Shown: positions 46,217-54,335 of the stretch, piece after piece
How positions within the stretch are numbered: position 1 is the stretch's first letter
Layout: each line of letters starts with the position of its first letter
Source of the DNA: JANQOH01 sp965243325
GTDB lineage: Bacteria > Pseudomonadota > Alphaproteobacteria > UBA7887
Reading direction: 5' to 3'
NCBI GenBank assembly: GCA_965243325.1
Contig: CBDEUQ010000001.1
Location: 1-64,000 of the forward strand
DNA length: 64,000 nucleotides
Made by a program: the position numbers and the translations under genes
Notes under the pieces: model-generated
Told to the model about the DNA's origin: nothing
Seen by the model: the letters and a program-made list of their open reading frames with translations, nothing else
The model's database searches: none

Positions 46217-46750
46217 ATGCGCGTTCGCTGCTTCTCCGCCGCCGGTTTCGCCGCCCTCCTGCTCGCCTCCGCCGCGGCCGCCGAGGACGAGCGCAGGTTC
46301 ACGATCGAGTTCTCCGGGTCGCCCACCGTCACCGTCGAGGAAGACTTCGCGACCGGCGAGGAGACGTTCTTCGGCACCGTCGCGGGGACCGTGCGCGGCG
46401 ACCCGCTGCTCGCCGGCGCGTCCGTGAATTGCGAGTTCGAGGGCTACACGTTCGAGGCCCGGGGCTTCTCGTGCGGCTTCACGAACGCCGAGTCGGTCGC
46501 CGGTATCTGTCTCTTCACCGCCGAAAACGGCGACACGGCGGTGGCGGAATGGCGTTGCGAAACCGGCGCGACGATGACCTCGGACGCGCGCTGCGAGGGC
46601 ACCGCCGAGTGGATCGAGGGGACCGGAGCGTTCGCCGGCATCAGCGGCGGCGCGAAGCTCCACAGCGACCTGTTCCTCTACCCGACGGAGGGGACGGCGC
46701 TGTGGAAGGGCGACTGGCGCGTCCCGCGCTACGCGGCGCTCGACCGCTGA
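46217..46750 (+). CDS. Secreted hypothetical protein, 177 aa
   Basis: Start ATG 46217 follows AAAAGG; an upstream in-frame ATG at 46193 is less likely because the signal peptide (CFSAAGFAALLLASAAAAED) begins after 46217. The mature part is acidic and strand-rich with several Cys (NCEFEGYTFE, FSCGFTNAESVAGICLF, WRCETGATM, ARCEGTAEW) and a closing GTGAFAGISGGAKLHSDLF. That ending, shared with allene-oxide-cyclase-barrel-like or DUF3224-like secreted proteins, hints at a small beta barrel. Function unknown. Its TGA overlaps the start of the next gene. Confidence 0.7.
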   Translation: MRVRCFSAAGFAALLLASAAAAEDERRFTIEFSGSPTVTVEEDFATGEETFFGTVAGTVRGDPLLAGASVNCEFEGYTFEARGFSCGFTNAESVAGICLFTAENGDTAVAEWRCETGATMTSDARCEGTAEWIEGTGAFAGISGGAKLHSDLFLYPTEGTALWKGDWRVPRYAALDR

Positions 46751-47475
46751 CCCGCCGCTCCGCGCGGCGAGCCGCCGCGTTCCTGTGCGCGGCGCTCGCG
46801 GTCGCGCCGGCCGCCGCGCTCGACCGCGAGGTCGAAACGCAGACGTTCACCATCCCCTATTTCACCACCAGCGACGGTCGTCTGGTGCGCGACATGACGA
46901 TCGCCTGGGAGAGCTACGGCCGGCTCGGCTTTCGCGGCGAGAACGCGGTGCTCGTTCTGTCCGACATGCACGCGGGGCCGCACATCGCCGGCCGCCACGC
47001 CGCCGGCGCGGCGCCCGCCGCCTGGGACGATCTGATCGGCCGCGGCCGGGCGCTCGACACCGGAAGCGTCTTCGTGCTGAGCGTCGGCGCGCCGTGCGGG
47101 CCGCATCCGGCGGCGACCGGGCCTGCCAGCGTCGATCCGGAAACCGGCGCCGCATGGGGCGACCGCTTCCCGGCGCTCGTCGTCGGCGACCTCGTGGCGG
47201 TGCAGAAGGCGCTGTCGGAAAGTCTCGGGATCAACCGCATTCGCGCGGTCGTGGGCAAGGGCTTCGGCGGCCTGCTCGCGCGCGAATGGCAGCGCCGCTA
47301 CCCGCACCTCGTGGAACGCGTGTTCGCGGTCGGCCCGGCGCCCGCGGCGGCGGCGGACGACGCATCGTGCCAGGCGGACATCCTTCGCCGGCACGGCGGC
47401 GGAGAGGAGGCGAACTGGCTGGCTGGGGACGCCGGGTCGCTCGAACGGGCGCTCACGAACCTGCCGGCCGAGTGA
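46747..47475 (+). CDS. MetX-like alpha/beta-hydrolase protein lacking the nucleophile
   Basis: The 242-aa frame has a signal peptide (AAAFLCAALAVAPAAA) and then the start of the homoserine acetyltransferase fold: FTIPYFTTSDGRLVRDMTIA, WESYGRL, ENAVLVLSDMHAG, and VGAPCGPHPAATGPASVDPE. At the nucleophile elbow, where G-x-S-x-G-G is expected, it has GKGFGG: Gly replaces Ser near residue 172. The protein stops about 130 residues short of typical MetX, so the catalytic Asp and His are missing too. No ATG, GTG or TTG is available near the signal peptide; CTG at 46747, overlapping the upstream stop as CTGA, is the best start. An exported pseudoenzyme or decaying gene. Confidence 0.65.
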   Translation: MTRRSARRAAAFLCAALAVAPAAALDREVETQTFTIPYFTTSDGRLVRDMTIAWESYGRLGFRGENAVLVLSDMHAGPHIAGRHAAGAAPAAWDDLIGRGRALDTGSVFVLSVGAPCGPHPAATGPASVDPETGAAWGDRFPALVVGDLVAVQKALSESLGINRIRAVVGKGFGGLLAREWQRRYPHLVERVFAVGPAPAAAADDASCQADILRRHGGGEEANWLAGDAGSLERALTNLPAE

Positions 47476-48445
47476 CCGGCGGGGCGAAGATCCGCCCGAG
47501 ACCGTCGCCCAGCCGGCGGACCTCGGCGCCGCGCAAGGCGCCCGCCGCGGCGAGGAGGCGGTGGCACGCCGGCAGGTTGTAGTGCGGCACCGCCGGGTAC
47601 AGATGGTGCTCGATGTGATGGTTCACGTGGTGCGGGAAAAGCAGCCATAGCAGCCATGCCGGCGCCAGCGTCGTCCGCGCCGCGGTCAGCGGCGACGCCG
47701 TATCGGCGACCGCCCCGTGTTCCAGCACCGCGCGCAGACGCAGCAGCGCCTGCAGGACGGTGACCGCCGGCAACACCCACAGCACCGCATACTCGACGGC
47801 GAAGCCGCCCGCGACCGCCGCGCCGAAGAGCGCCGCCTGCGTGGCGGCGACCAGGTATCGGTCGCGCCGCGCGGCGTCGCGCAGCGCCGGCGCCGTATCG
47901 TCCAGCGGCTGCGCGGCGCCGCCGGCCGCCCGGTTGGCCGCCGGGGCGCCGAAGAAATAGCCGTAGGTCTTCCAGGCGGTGAGGCCGGAGAGGTCCCGCG
48001 CGAGCTTCTTCAGCAGATAGAGGCGGCCGCGGGGGTAGCCGCCGTGCAGCGCCATATCGGGATCCTCGCGACCGTACAGATGGTTGTGGTGCAGCCGGTG
48101 CAGGACGCGGTAGGTGCACATCGAGATGCCGGCCGCCGCCGCGAGGCCGCGGCCCACCGCATCGTTGAGCCGGCGCGAATCGTAGAGCCGGTAGTGCGCC
48201 GCGTCGTGGGCGAGTACGAACAGCGCGTGCTGCCGCGTGGCGATGAGGACGGCCGCGGCGGCGACGGTGAGCGGATGCCACCACGCGAGCGCCACCGCCG
48301 CCGCAATCGTGCCGACGGTTCCGGCGACGGCGAGCGTCGCGCGCGCCGGGTCGAGCCGGCACAGGCGGCGGACCGCGTCGGGCGGCAGCGGACGGGCGCG
48401 CCGGCGGTCGTCGCGAAACTCGCGGCCCGGCGCCGCTTCGTTCAT
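47453..48445 (-). CDS. Fatty acid desaturase
   Basis: The 330-aa integral membrane di-iron enzyme inserts double bonds or hydroxyl groups into acyl chains. The histidine boxes are HDAAH (near residue 85), HRLHHNH (near 120) and HHIEHH (near 280), spaced by hydrophobic segments such as LAVAGTVGTIAAAVALAWW. ATG 48445 is chosen; longer frames upstream are low-quality sequence. The 3' end overlaps the convergent MetX-like gene by 23 bp. It could equally be a carotenoid or sphingolipid desaturase/hydroxylase of the same superfamily. Confidence 0.88.
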   Translation of the reverse strand: MNEAAPGREFRDDRRRARPLPPDAVRRLCRLDPARATLAVAGTVGTIAAAVALAWWHPLTVAAAAVLIATRQHALFVLAHDAAHYRLYDSRRLNDAVGRGLAAAAGISMCTYRVLHRLHHNHLYGREDPDMALHGGYPRGRLYLLKKLARDLSGLTAWKTYGYFFGAPAANRAAGGAAQPLDDTAPALRDAARRDRYLVAATQAALFGAAVAGGFAVEYAVLWVLPAVTVLQALLRLRAVLEHGAVADTASPLTAARTTLAPAWLLWLLFPHHVNHHIEHHLYPAVPHYNLPACHRLLAAAGALRGAEVRRLGDGLGRIFAPPVTRPAGS

Positions 48446-48584
48446 GCCGCGCGCCCGGCGCCGCTGCGGGGTCCGGCCGCGGCCCCGTGGAACGCGACGG
48501 CGGTCATGCGGCGAAGGTAGGGCGCCCGCGCGGCGGGGACAAGCGCCGGGCCGCCCGTTTCGCATATCGCGTATAGTGCCGGCG

Positions 48585-49730
48585 ATGGCACGGATCGCTG
48601 ACATACGGGCGGTCGCGCTGGAGCACGATCTCGGCGCGATGAACGCCTACGGCATGGCGCGCGGCATGACGTCGGTGCGCAACGCGACGCTCGTTTTCGT
48701 CGATACCGACGCCGGAATCACCGGGCTCGGCGAGGCGTGGGGGCCGGGCGCCATGGTCGCGGCGGCGGTCGACCTGCTGCGCCCGTACTTCGTCGGCCAG
48801 CGCCTCCACGACCGGGAGCAGGTGCCGGCGCGCGTCTACAATCAGCGCTACCACATGGGGGTCCAGAACACGGTCACGAGCGCGCTGGGCGGGATCAACA
48901 TCGCCCTCTACGACGCCCTCGGCAAGCTGCACGGCGTGCCGGTGCACGACCTGCTCGGCGGCCTCGCCTGCGACCGCGTGCCGGCATACGCCTCGGACGG
49001 CTACTTCGCCGTCGATCCCGGCGGCGGCCTCGAAGCGCAGCTCGCGGCCTTTCGCGACCAGCGCTTCCCCGGCGTCAAGATCAAGGTCGGCGGCGGCCCG
49101 GAACGGGATGCCGAGCGGGCCGCGCTCGCGCGTGACGCGGTGGGGCCGGACATGCTCCTGATGGTCGATGCCAACGGCAATTACACCGCCGACGAGGCGC
49201 TCGCCAGCATGGCGGCGGTGGCGCCCTACGACATCCATTTCTACGAGGAGCCGCTGCCGCCGACCGACTTCGCCGGATACCGCTATCTGCGGGCCCGCGC
49301 GCCGATGCCGATCGCCGCCGGCGAGGCGCTGTACACGGCGTGGGACTTCCGGCGGCTGATCGACGACGGCGGCGCCGACGTGCTGCAGCCGGACCTCACC
49401 CTGTGCGGCGGCTTCGACGAGGCGAAGGCGGTGTGGACGATGACGCGCCTCGCCAACCTGCGCCTGTCGCCGCACGTCTGGGGCGGCGCGGTCGGGCTGG
49501 CGGCCGCGGTCCACTTCATCGCCGCCCTTCCGCCGAGCCCGCACGTCGACCGCGTTCCCTTCCCCGTGCTCCTCGAGCTCGATCGCGGAGAGAACGCGCT
49601 GCGCGACCGCTTGCTGAGCGAACCGCTCGCGTGCATCGACGGACACCTGCCGGTGCCGCGCGGCCCGGGCCTCGGAATCGCGCTCGACGAGGATGCGCTC
49701 GCGCGCTACCGCGTCGGCGCCGCCGCCTAG
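48585..49730 (+). CDS. Mandelate racemase/muconate lactonizing (enolase superfamily) enzyme
   Basis: The 381-aa protein is likely a sugar-acid dehydratase or racemase. The N-terminal cap domain (1-125) precedes a TIM barrel with VKIKVGGG (Lys of the KxK pair), metal ligands in MLLMVDANGNYT (Asp), HFYEEPLPP (Glu) and IAAGEALY (Glu), and SPHVWGGAVG carrying the catalytic His. That set fits the mandelate racemase or glucarate-type subgroup. The next gene, an epimerase, follows by 12 bp, so they may act on the same sugar. Substrate not determinable. Confidence 0.88.
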   Translation: MARIADIRAVALEHDLGAMNAYGMARGMTSVRNATLVFVDTDAGITGLGEAWGPGAMVAAAVDLLRPYFVGQRLHDREQVPARVYNQRYHMGVQNTVTSALGGINIALYDALGKLHGVPVHDLLGGLACDRVPAYASDGYFAVDPGGGLEAQLAAFRDQRFPGVKIKVGGGPERDAERAALARDAVGPDMLLMVDANGNYTADEALASMAAVAPYDIHFYEEPLPPTDFAGYRYLRARAPMPIAAGEALYTAWDFRRLIDDGGADVLQPDLTLCGGFDEAKAVWTMTRLANLRLSPHVWGGAVGLAAAVHFIAALPPSPHVDRVPFPVLLELDRGENALRDRLLSEPLACIDGHLPVPRGPGLGIALDEDALARYRVGAAA

Positions 49731-49742
49731 ACCGGGGGCATC

Positions 49743-50681
49743 ATGGCGCGGATCATGGTGGTGGGCGCGAGCGGCTTCGTCGGCGCGCACACGGCGCGGC
49801 GCGTCGTCGAGGACGGCCACGAAGTCTGCGCCGTCGCGCCGGCGCCCGAACCGTGCCTGACGGCGGCCGATGTCCGGCGGATGCGTTTCCTCGCCGCCGA
49901 CGTGACCGACCCGCGCTCGATCACCGCGGCGGTCGAGTCGTGCGCGCCCGACGCGGTCATAGGCCTTGCCGCCTGGGGCGAAGGCGGCGAAGGGCTGATG
50001 GCGGCGGCAGAGGCCGACCGGGCGCGGGCGGACGCGGTCAACGTCGCCGGCTTGCGGCATCTTCTCGAAGCGTGCCGGCAACGCGGCGTGCCGCGGGTCG
50101 TTTGGGCGAGCACCGGCGCCGTCTTCGGCGACCCGGACCGCTATCCGCCGGACGGCCGGCCGGACGAGGACGCCCCCGCGCTGCCGGAAACCGCCTACGG
50201 CGACACCAAGCGCCGGGCGGAGGAGGTCTCGCGGGAGTTTCGCGGCGCCCACGGCCTCGACGTCGCCGGCCTCCGGCTGCCGCTGGTGTTCGGACCGGGG
50301 CTTTGGTACCGCGGCGTCGCGGCGCGGATACTCGATCTGTTTTCGGCTGCGGCGGCGGGCGGCCGGGTGGCGCTGGACATGCCGCCGGGGCCGCTCGATC
50401 TGGTCTACGTCAAGGACGCGGCGCGCGCCTTCGCGTTTCTCGCCGCCGCCCCGGGCCCTCTCGACGCGATGTACAACCTGCACGTCTGCGCGCCGACGGC
50501 GGCGGAGCTGGTGCGCGTCGTGCGGACACTGGCGCCGGGACTCTCCCTCACCCTGAACGAGACCGCGCCGGCGAACCGGTTCCCCGTCATGCGCGGCGAG
50601 CGGCTGGCGGCGCTGGGCTTCGCACCCGCCTGGAACCTGCGCGAGGCGTGCGCCGACACCCTCGCCGCGGCCCGCCGATGA
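49743..50681 (+). CDS. NAD-dependent epimerase/dehydratase (SDR family)
   Basis: The 312-aa extended SDR protein starts MARIMVVGASGFVGAHTARR, with the GxxGxxG dinucleotide loop. WASTGAVFG holds the catalytic Ser/Thr and AYGDTKRRAEE the Tyr-x-x-x-Lys. It probably oxidises or epimerises a sugar or sugar acid made by the preceding enolase-superfamily enzyme. The stop overlaps the typA start (ATGA), so translation of typA may depend on it. Confidence 0.87.
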   Translation: MARIMVVGASGFVGAHTARRVVEDGHEVCAVAPAPEPCLTAADVRRMRFLAADVTDPRSITAAVESCAPDAVIGLAAWGEGGEGLMAAAEADRARADAVNVAGLRHLLEACRQRGVPRVVWASTGAVFGDPDRYPPDGRPDEDAPALPETAYGDTKRRAEEVSREFRGAHGLDVAGLRLPLVFGPGLWYRGVAARILDLFSAAAAGGRVALDMPPGPLDLVYVKDAARAFAFLAAAPGPLDAMYNLHVCAPTAAELVRVVRTLAPGLSLTLNETAPANRFPVMRGERLAALGFAPAWNLREACADTLAAARR

Positions 50682-52519
50682 ACGAGCGCCTGCGCAACGT
50701 CGCGATCGTCGCCCATGTCGACCACGGCAAGACGACGCTGATCGACGCCATGCTGCGCGCGAGCGGCGCCATTCGCGCCAACCAGACGGTCGCCGAGCGC
50801 GCGCTCGATTCGAACGCCCTCGAACGCGAGCGCGGCATCACCATCCTCGCCAAGTGCACCGCGGTAACCTGGCGGGGCGTCCGCATCAACGTGGTCGACA
50901 CGCCCGGCCATGCCGATTTCGGCGGCGAGGTCGAGCGCATCCTCGACATGGTCGACGGCGTGCTGGTGCTCGTCGACGCCGTCGAGGGCCCGATGCCGCA
51001 GACCAAGTTCGTCACCGCCAAGGCGCTGGCGCAGGGCCTGCGGCCCATCGTCGTCGTCAACAAGTCCGACCGGGCCGAGGCGCGGGCGCATGCGGTGCTC
51101 GACTCCGTGTTCGACCTGTTCGCCGCCCTCGGCGCGAGCGAGGCGCAGCTCGACTTCCCGTTCCTCTTCGCGTCGGCGCGCGAGGGCTGGGCGGTGCGCG
51201 ATCTCGACGCGGCGCGCGGCGGCCTCGATCCGCTGTTCGAGACCGTCGTTGACGCGGTGGCGGACCCGCGCGGCGACGCGGCGGCGCCGTTTTCCATGCT
51301 CGCCTCACTGCTTGAATCGGATCCCTATCTCGGACGGGTGCTGACCGGGCGCATCCACGCCGGAACGATCCGCGCCAACCGGCCGGTCAAGGCGATCGAC
51401 CTCGCCGGCCGCGTGGTCGAAAGCGGCCGTGCCACGCGGCTACTGGCGTTCCGCGGCCTGTCGCGCGTGCCGGTGGAGCGGGCGACGGCCGGGGATCTCG
51501 TCGCGGTCGCCGGATTCGCCGAGGCGACGGTGTCCGACACGCTGTGCGACCCGACGGTGGAGGCGCCGCTGCCGGCGCTGCCGATCGACCCGCCGACGAT
51601 CGCGGTGACCGTGTCGATCAACGATTCGCCGCTCGCCGGGCGCGACGGCGACAAGCTGACCGGGCGCGTGCTCGGCGCCCGGCTCGCGCGCGAGGCGGAG
51701 GGCAACGTCGCCATATCGGTCGCCGCCGTCGGGACCGATTCGTTCGACGTCTCGGGGCGGGGCGAACTGCAGCTCGGCGTGTTGTTCGAGACGCTGCGGC
51801 GCGAGGGCTTCGAAATGTCGATCGGCCGGCCCCGCGTGCTCTACCGCGACGACGGCGGGCGGCGGCTCGAGCCCATCGAGGAGGTCACGGTCGATGTCGA
51901 CGAGGCATACGCCGGCGTCGTCGTCGAGGGCCTGAGCGCGCGCAGGGGAGTCGTCGTCGAGATGCGCCCCGGCGGCCGGGCGAAGACGCGGCTGATCCTG
52001 CACGTACCCTCGCGCGGGTTGATCGGCTACCACGGCCGCTTCCTCTCCGATACGCGGGGTACGGGCGCGCTCAACCGCGCCTTCCACGCCTGGGAGCCGT
52101 ATCGCGGTCCGATCGCCGACCGCCGCACCGGCGTGCTCGTGGCGACCGCGCCCGGCAGGGTGTCGGCCTACGCGCTGTCGCAGCTCGAGGAGCGCGGGCC
52201 GATCTTCGTCGCGCCCGGCGAGGGGGTCTATACCGGCATGATCGTCGGCGAGCACAGCCGCGGCAACGATCTCGACGTGAACCCGTTGCGGGCGAAGCAG
52301 TTGACCAACTTCCGCGCCGCGGGCAAGGACGACGCGATCCGGCTCGCGCCGCCGCGGCGCTTCTCCGTCGAGCAGGCGGTCGCCTACATCGTCGACGACG
52401 AGTGCGTGGAAGTGACGCCGCGCGCCATCCGCCTGCGCAAGCGCCATCTCGACCCGCACGTCCGCCGCCGCGCGGCGCGGAGCGCCGCCCGGGGGGCGGC
52501 GGTCACGGCGACGGCCTGA
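50678..52519 (+). CDS. typA: Ribosome-associated GTPase TypA/BipA
   Basis: The 613-aa translational GTPase helps ribosome assembly and stress adaptation. G motifs: AHVDHGKTTL (G1), RERGITI (G2), VDTPGHADFGGE (G3), NKSDR (G4) and FASAREGW (G5). EF-Tu-like and EF-G-like domains follow, with SGRGELQLGVLFETLRREGFE. The BipA-specific C-terminal domain contains PSRGLIGYHGRFLSDTRGTG. Length is normal. Coupling to a sugar epimerase by ATGA is unusual for this housekeeping gene. Confidence 0.95.
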   Translation: MNERLRNVAIVAHVDHGKTTLIDAMLRASGAIRANQTVAERALDSNALERERGITILAKCTAVTWRGVRINVVDTPGHADFGGEVERILDMVDGVLVLVDAVEGPMPQTKFVTAKALAQGLRPIVVVNKSDRAEARAHAVLDSVFDLFAALGASEAQLDFPFLFASAREGWAVRDLDAARGGLDPLFETVVDAVADPRGDAAAPFSMLASLLESDPYLGRVLTGRIHAGTIRANRPVKAIDLAGRVVESGRATRLLAFRGLSRVPVERATAGDLVAVAGFAEATVSDTLCDPTVEAPLPALPIDPPTIAVTVSINDSPLAGRDGDKLTGRVLGARLAREAEGNVAISVAAVGTDSFDVSGRGELQLGVLFETLRREGFEMSIGRPRVLYRDDGGRRLEPIEEVTVDVDEAYAGVVVEGLSARRGVVVEMRPGGRAKTRLILHVPSRGLIGYHGRFLSDTRGTGALNRAFHAWEPYRGPIADRRTGVLVATAPGRVSAYALSQLEERGPIFVAPGEGVYTGMIVGEHSRGNDLDVNPLRAKQLTNFRAAGKDDAIRLAPPRRFSVEQAVAYIVDDECVEVTPRAIRLRKRHLDPHVRRRAARSAARGAAVTATA

Positions 52520-52534
52520 TTGCGGCACGGGCGC

Positions 52535-53779
52535 TCACGGCGCGTCGCCCCAGCGTGCGATCCACGGCGCCAACGGCAGCCAGAGCCGGCGCAGCGGCGG
52601 AAAGGCGCGTTGGGGGATGCGGCGAAGCAGGTCGAACGAGGCGCTGTCGCCGGCGATCGCGGCGGCGACGGCCCGCCCGGCGACCGTGCTCAGGATCAGG
52701 CCTTCGCCCGAATAGCCGTGCGCGTACCAGACCCCGCCACGCGTCCGCCCGACGGCGGGCAGGCGGTCGCGCGTGACCGCCAGCGTGCCCGACCACGCGT
52801 GACCGATCGCCACCCCGGAGAGGCGGGGAAAAACCGCGCCGATGCGCCGGCGCAGCAGCGCCGCGATGTCGGCGGGCGCGCGGCCGGCGAAGCGGGCGCC
52901 GGCGCCGAACAGCAGACGATGGTCCGGGGTGCGGCGAAAGTAGTCGACGGCGCGGCGGTCGTCGCTCACGGCCGCGCCGCTCGGCAGCAGCTCCGACGCC
53001 AGCGCCGGCCCCAGCGGCTCGGTCACGCAGACATCGCTCGCCACCGGCAGCACCCGCGTCGCCAGGCGCGCGTCCAGCCGGCCGACGTCGGCGTTGCAGG
53101 CGAGGACGACCGCCCGCGCGCGCACCGTGCCGCGCGCCGTCCGCACGCCGCCGCCGTCGACCGCGAGCGCCGGGCTGTCCTCGAACAGCCGCGCGCCGGC
53201 GGCCGCGGCGGCGGCGGCGAGCCTCAGGCACCACGCCAGCGGGTCGAGGTGGCGCGCCCCGGAGTCGTACAGGCCGCCGCAGTAGAGCGGGCTTGCGACG
53301 TGGCCGGCGAGGCTTTCGCGGTCGAGCACGTCGAGCGACCGGTAGCCGTAGTCGCGCCCCGCCTTCTCGGCCCAGCGCGCGAGCAGGGGGAGCGTCCGCC
53401 GGCGCCGGGCGGCGACCACGTGGCCGGCGCGCAGCCCACACCCGGCGGCGTCGCGTTCGAGGCGCGCGAGGCCGTCGCGCGCGAGGTCCCAGAGCGCCCG
53501 CGCGGCGGCGCGGCCGACAAGCCGCTCGACCCGCTCGACGGGCGCGGCGAAGCCGACCGTCGCCTGGCCGCCGTTGCGCCCCGAGGCGCCGCGGCCGATG
53601 CGGCGCGCCTCGACGAGGACCGCGTCCAGACCGCGTTCCGCGAGCTCGTGCGCCGCTGAGACGCCGGTCAAGCCGCCGCCGACGATGCAGACGTCCGCGG
53701 CGACCGCCCCCGAGAGCGCCGGGCGCCGCGCCGGCTCCGGCGATGCCGCCGCGTAGAACGAAGCACCGTTGCCGCGCAT
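52535..53779 (-). CDS. FAD-dependent amine/amino-acid oxidoreductase (DAO family)
   Basis: The 414-aa flavoprotein has the dinucleotide fold ADVCIVGGGLTGVSAAHELA and a GASGRNGGQATVGF segment typical of PuuB/OrdL-like gamma-glutamylputrescine oxidases. The C-terminal RLPAVGRTRGGVWYAHGYSG supplies flavin contacts. ATG 53779 gives the best N-terminus. It stands alone, convergent with typA (15 bp apart) and divergent from the thioesterase gene. Likely oxidises an amine or N-methyl amino acid in the cytoplasm; substrate unknown. Confidence 0.85.
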   Translation of the reverse strand: MRGNGASFYAAASPEPARRPALSGAVAADVCIVGGGLTGVSAAHELAERGLDAVLVEARRIGRGASGRNGGQATVGFAAPVERVERLVGRAAARALWDLARDGLARLERDAAGCGLRAGHVVAARRRRTLPLLARWAEKAGRDYGYRSLDVLDRESLAGHVASPLYCGGLYDSGARHLDPLAWCLRLAAAAAAAGARLFEDSPALAVDGGGVRTARGTVRARAVVLACNADVGRLDARLATRVLPVASDVCVTEPLGPALASELLPSGAAVSDDRRAVDYFRRTPDHRLLFGAGARFAGRAPADIAALLRRRIGAVFPRLSGVAIGHAWSGTLAVTRDRLPAVGRTRGGVWYAHGYSGEGLILSTVAGRAVAAAIAGDSASFDLLRRIPQRAFPPLRRLWLPLAPWIARWGDAP

Positions 53780-53843
53780 GACGGCACCGTGGCGGGCACG
53801 GCCCGCTATTGGCAAGGGGCCGCGGCGTGCGCATAGTGCGCCG

Positions 53844-54302
53844 GTGCCCGACACCACGACACACCCCGCCGCAGGCGCGCCGGCCGATGACCTGGCCGAC
53901 GCCGCGAGCTTCCGGTTCTGGCACCGCGACGTGCTGCGCTGGGGCGATACCGACGGTCTCGGTCACATCAACAACGTCGTGTTCACGCGGTTCTGCGAGT
54001 CGGGGCGTATCGCCTACACGACGGCGTGCGGCCGCGGTCTCGATCTCGACGCCGACGATTTCGTGGTCGTCCACCTGTCGATCGACTTCCGCGCGCAGAT
54101 GCACTTCCCCGGCGAGGTCATGGGCGGCACGCGCCTGATCGCCGTCGGCCGCAGCTCGGTGCGGCTCGGCCACGGCCTGTTTCAGGACGGGCGCTGCACG
54201 GCGACCGCCGAGAGCGTGCTGGTCATGTTCGACCGCGAGACGCAGGCGCCGCGGCCCGTTCCGCCGGCGATGCGCGCCGCGCTGCGCGACCCGCCCGTCT
54301 GA
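53844..54302 (+). CDS. Acyl-CoA thioesterase, hot-dog fold (4HBT)
   Basis: The 152-aa product starts at a GTG. After a short tail the hot-dog domain reads HRDVLRWGDTDGLGHINNVV, where the D-x-x-G-H-(I/V)-N-N signature carries the catalytic Asp. FTRFCESGRIAYTTACG forms the central helix. Related to YbgC/FadM-type thioesterases. Substrate chain length unknown. Confidence 0.88.
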   Translation: MPDTTTHPAAGAPADDLADAASFRFWHRDVLRWGDTDGLGHINNVVFTRFCESGRIAYTTACGRGLDLDADDFVVVHLSIDFRAQMHFPGEVMGGTRLIAVGRSSVRLGHGLFQDGRCTATAESVLVMFDRETQAPRPVPPAMRAALRDPPV

Positions 54303-54335
54303 GTCCGCGCCGCCCGGTAACGGCCGACCGCCGCC

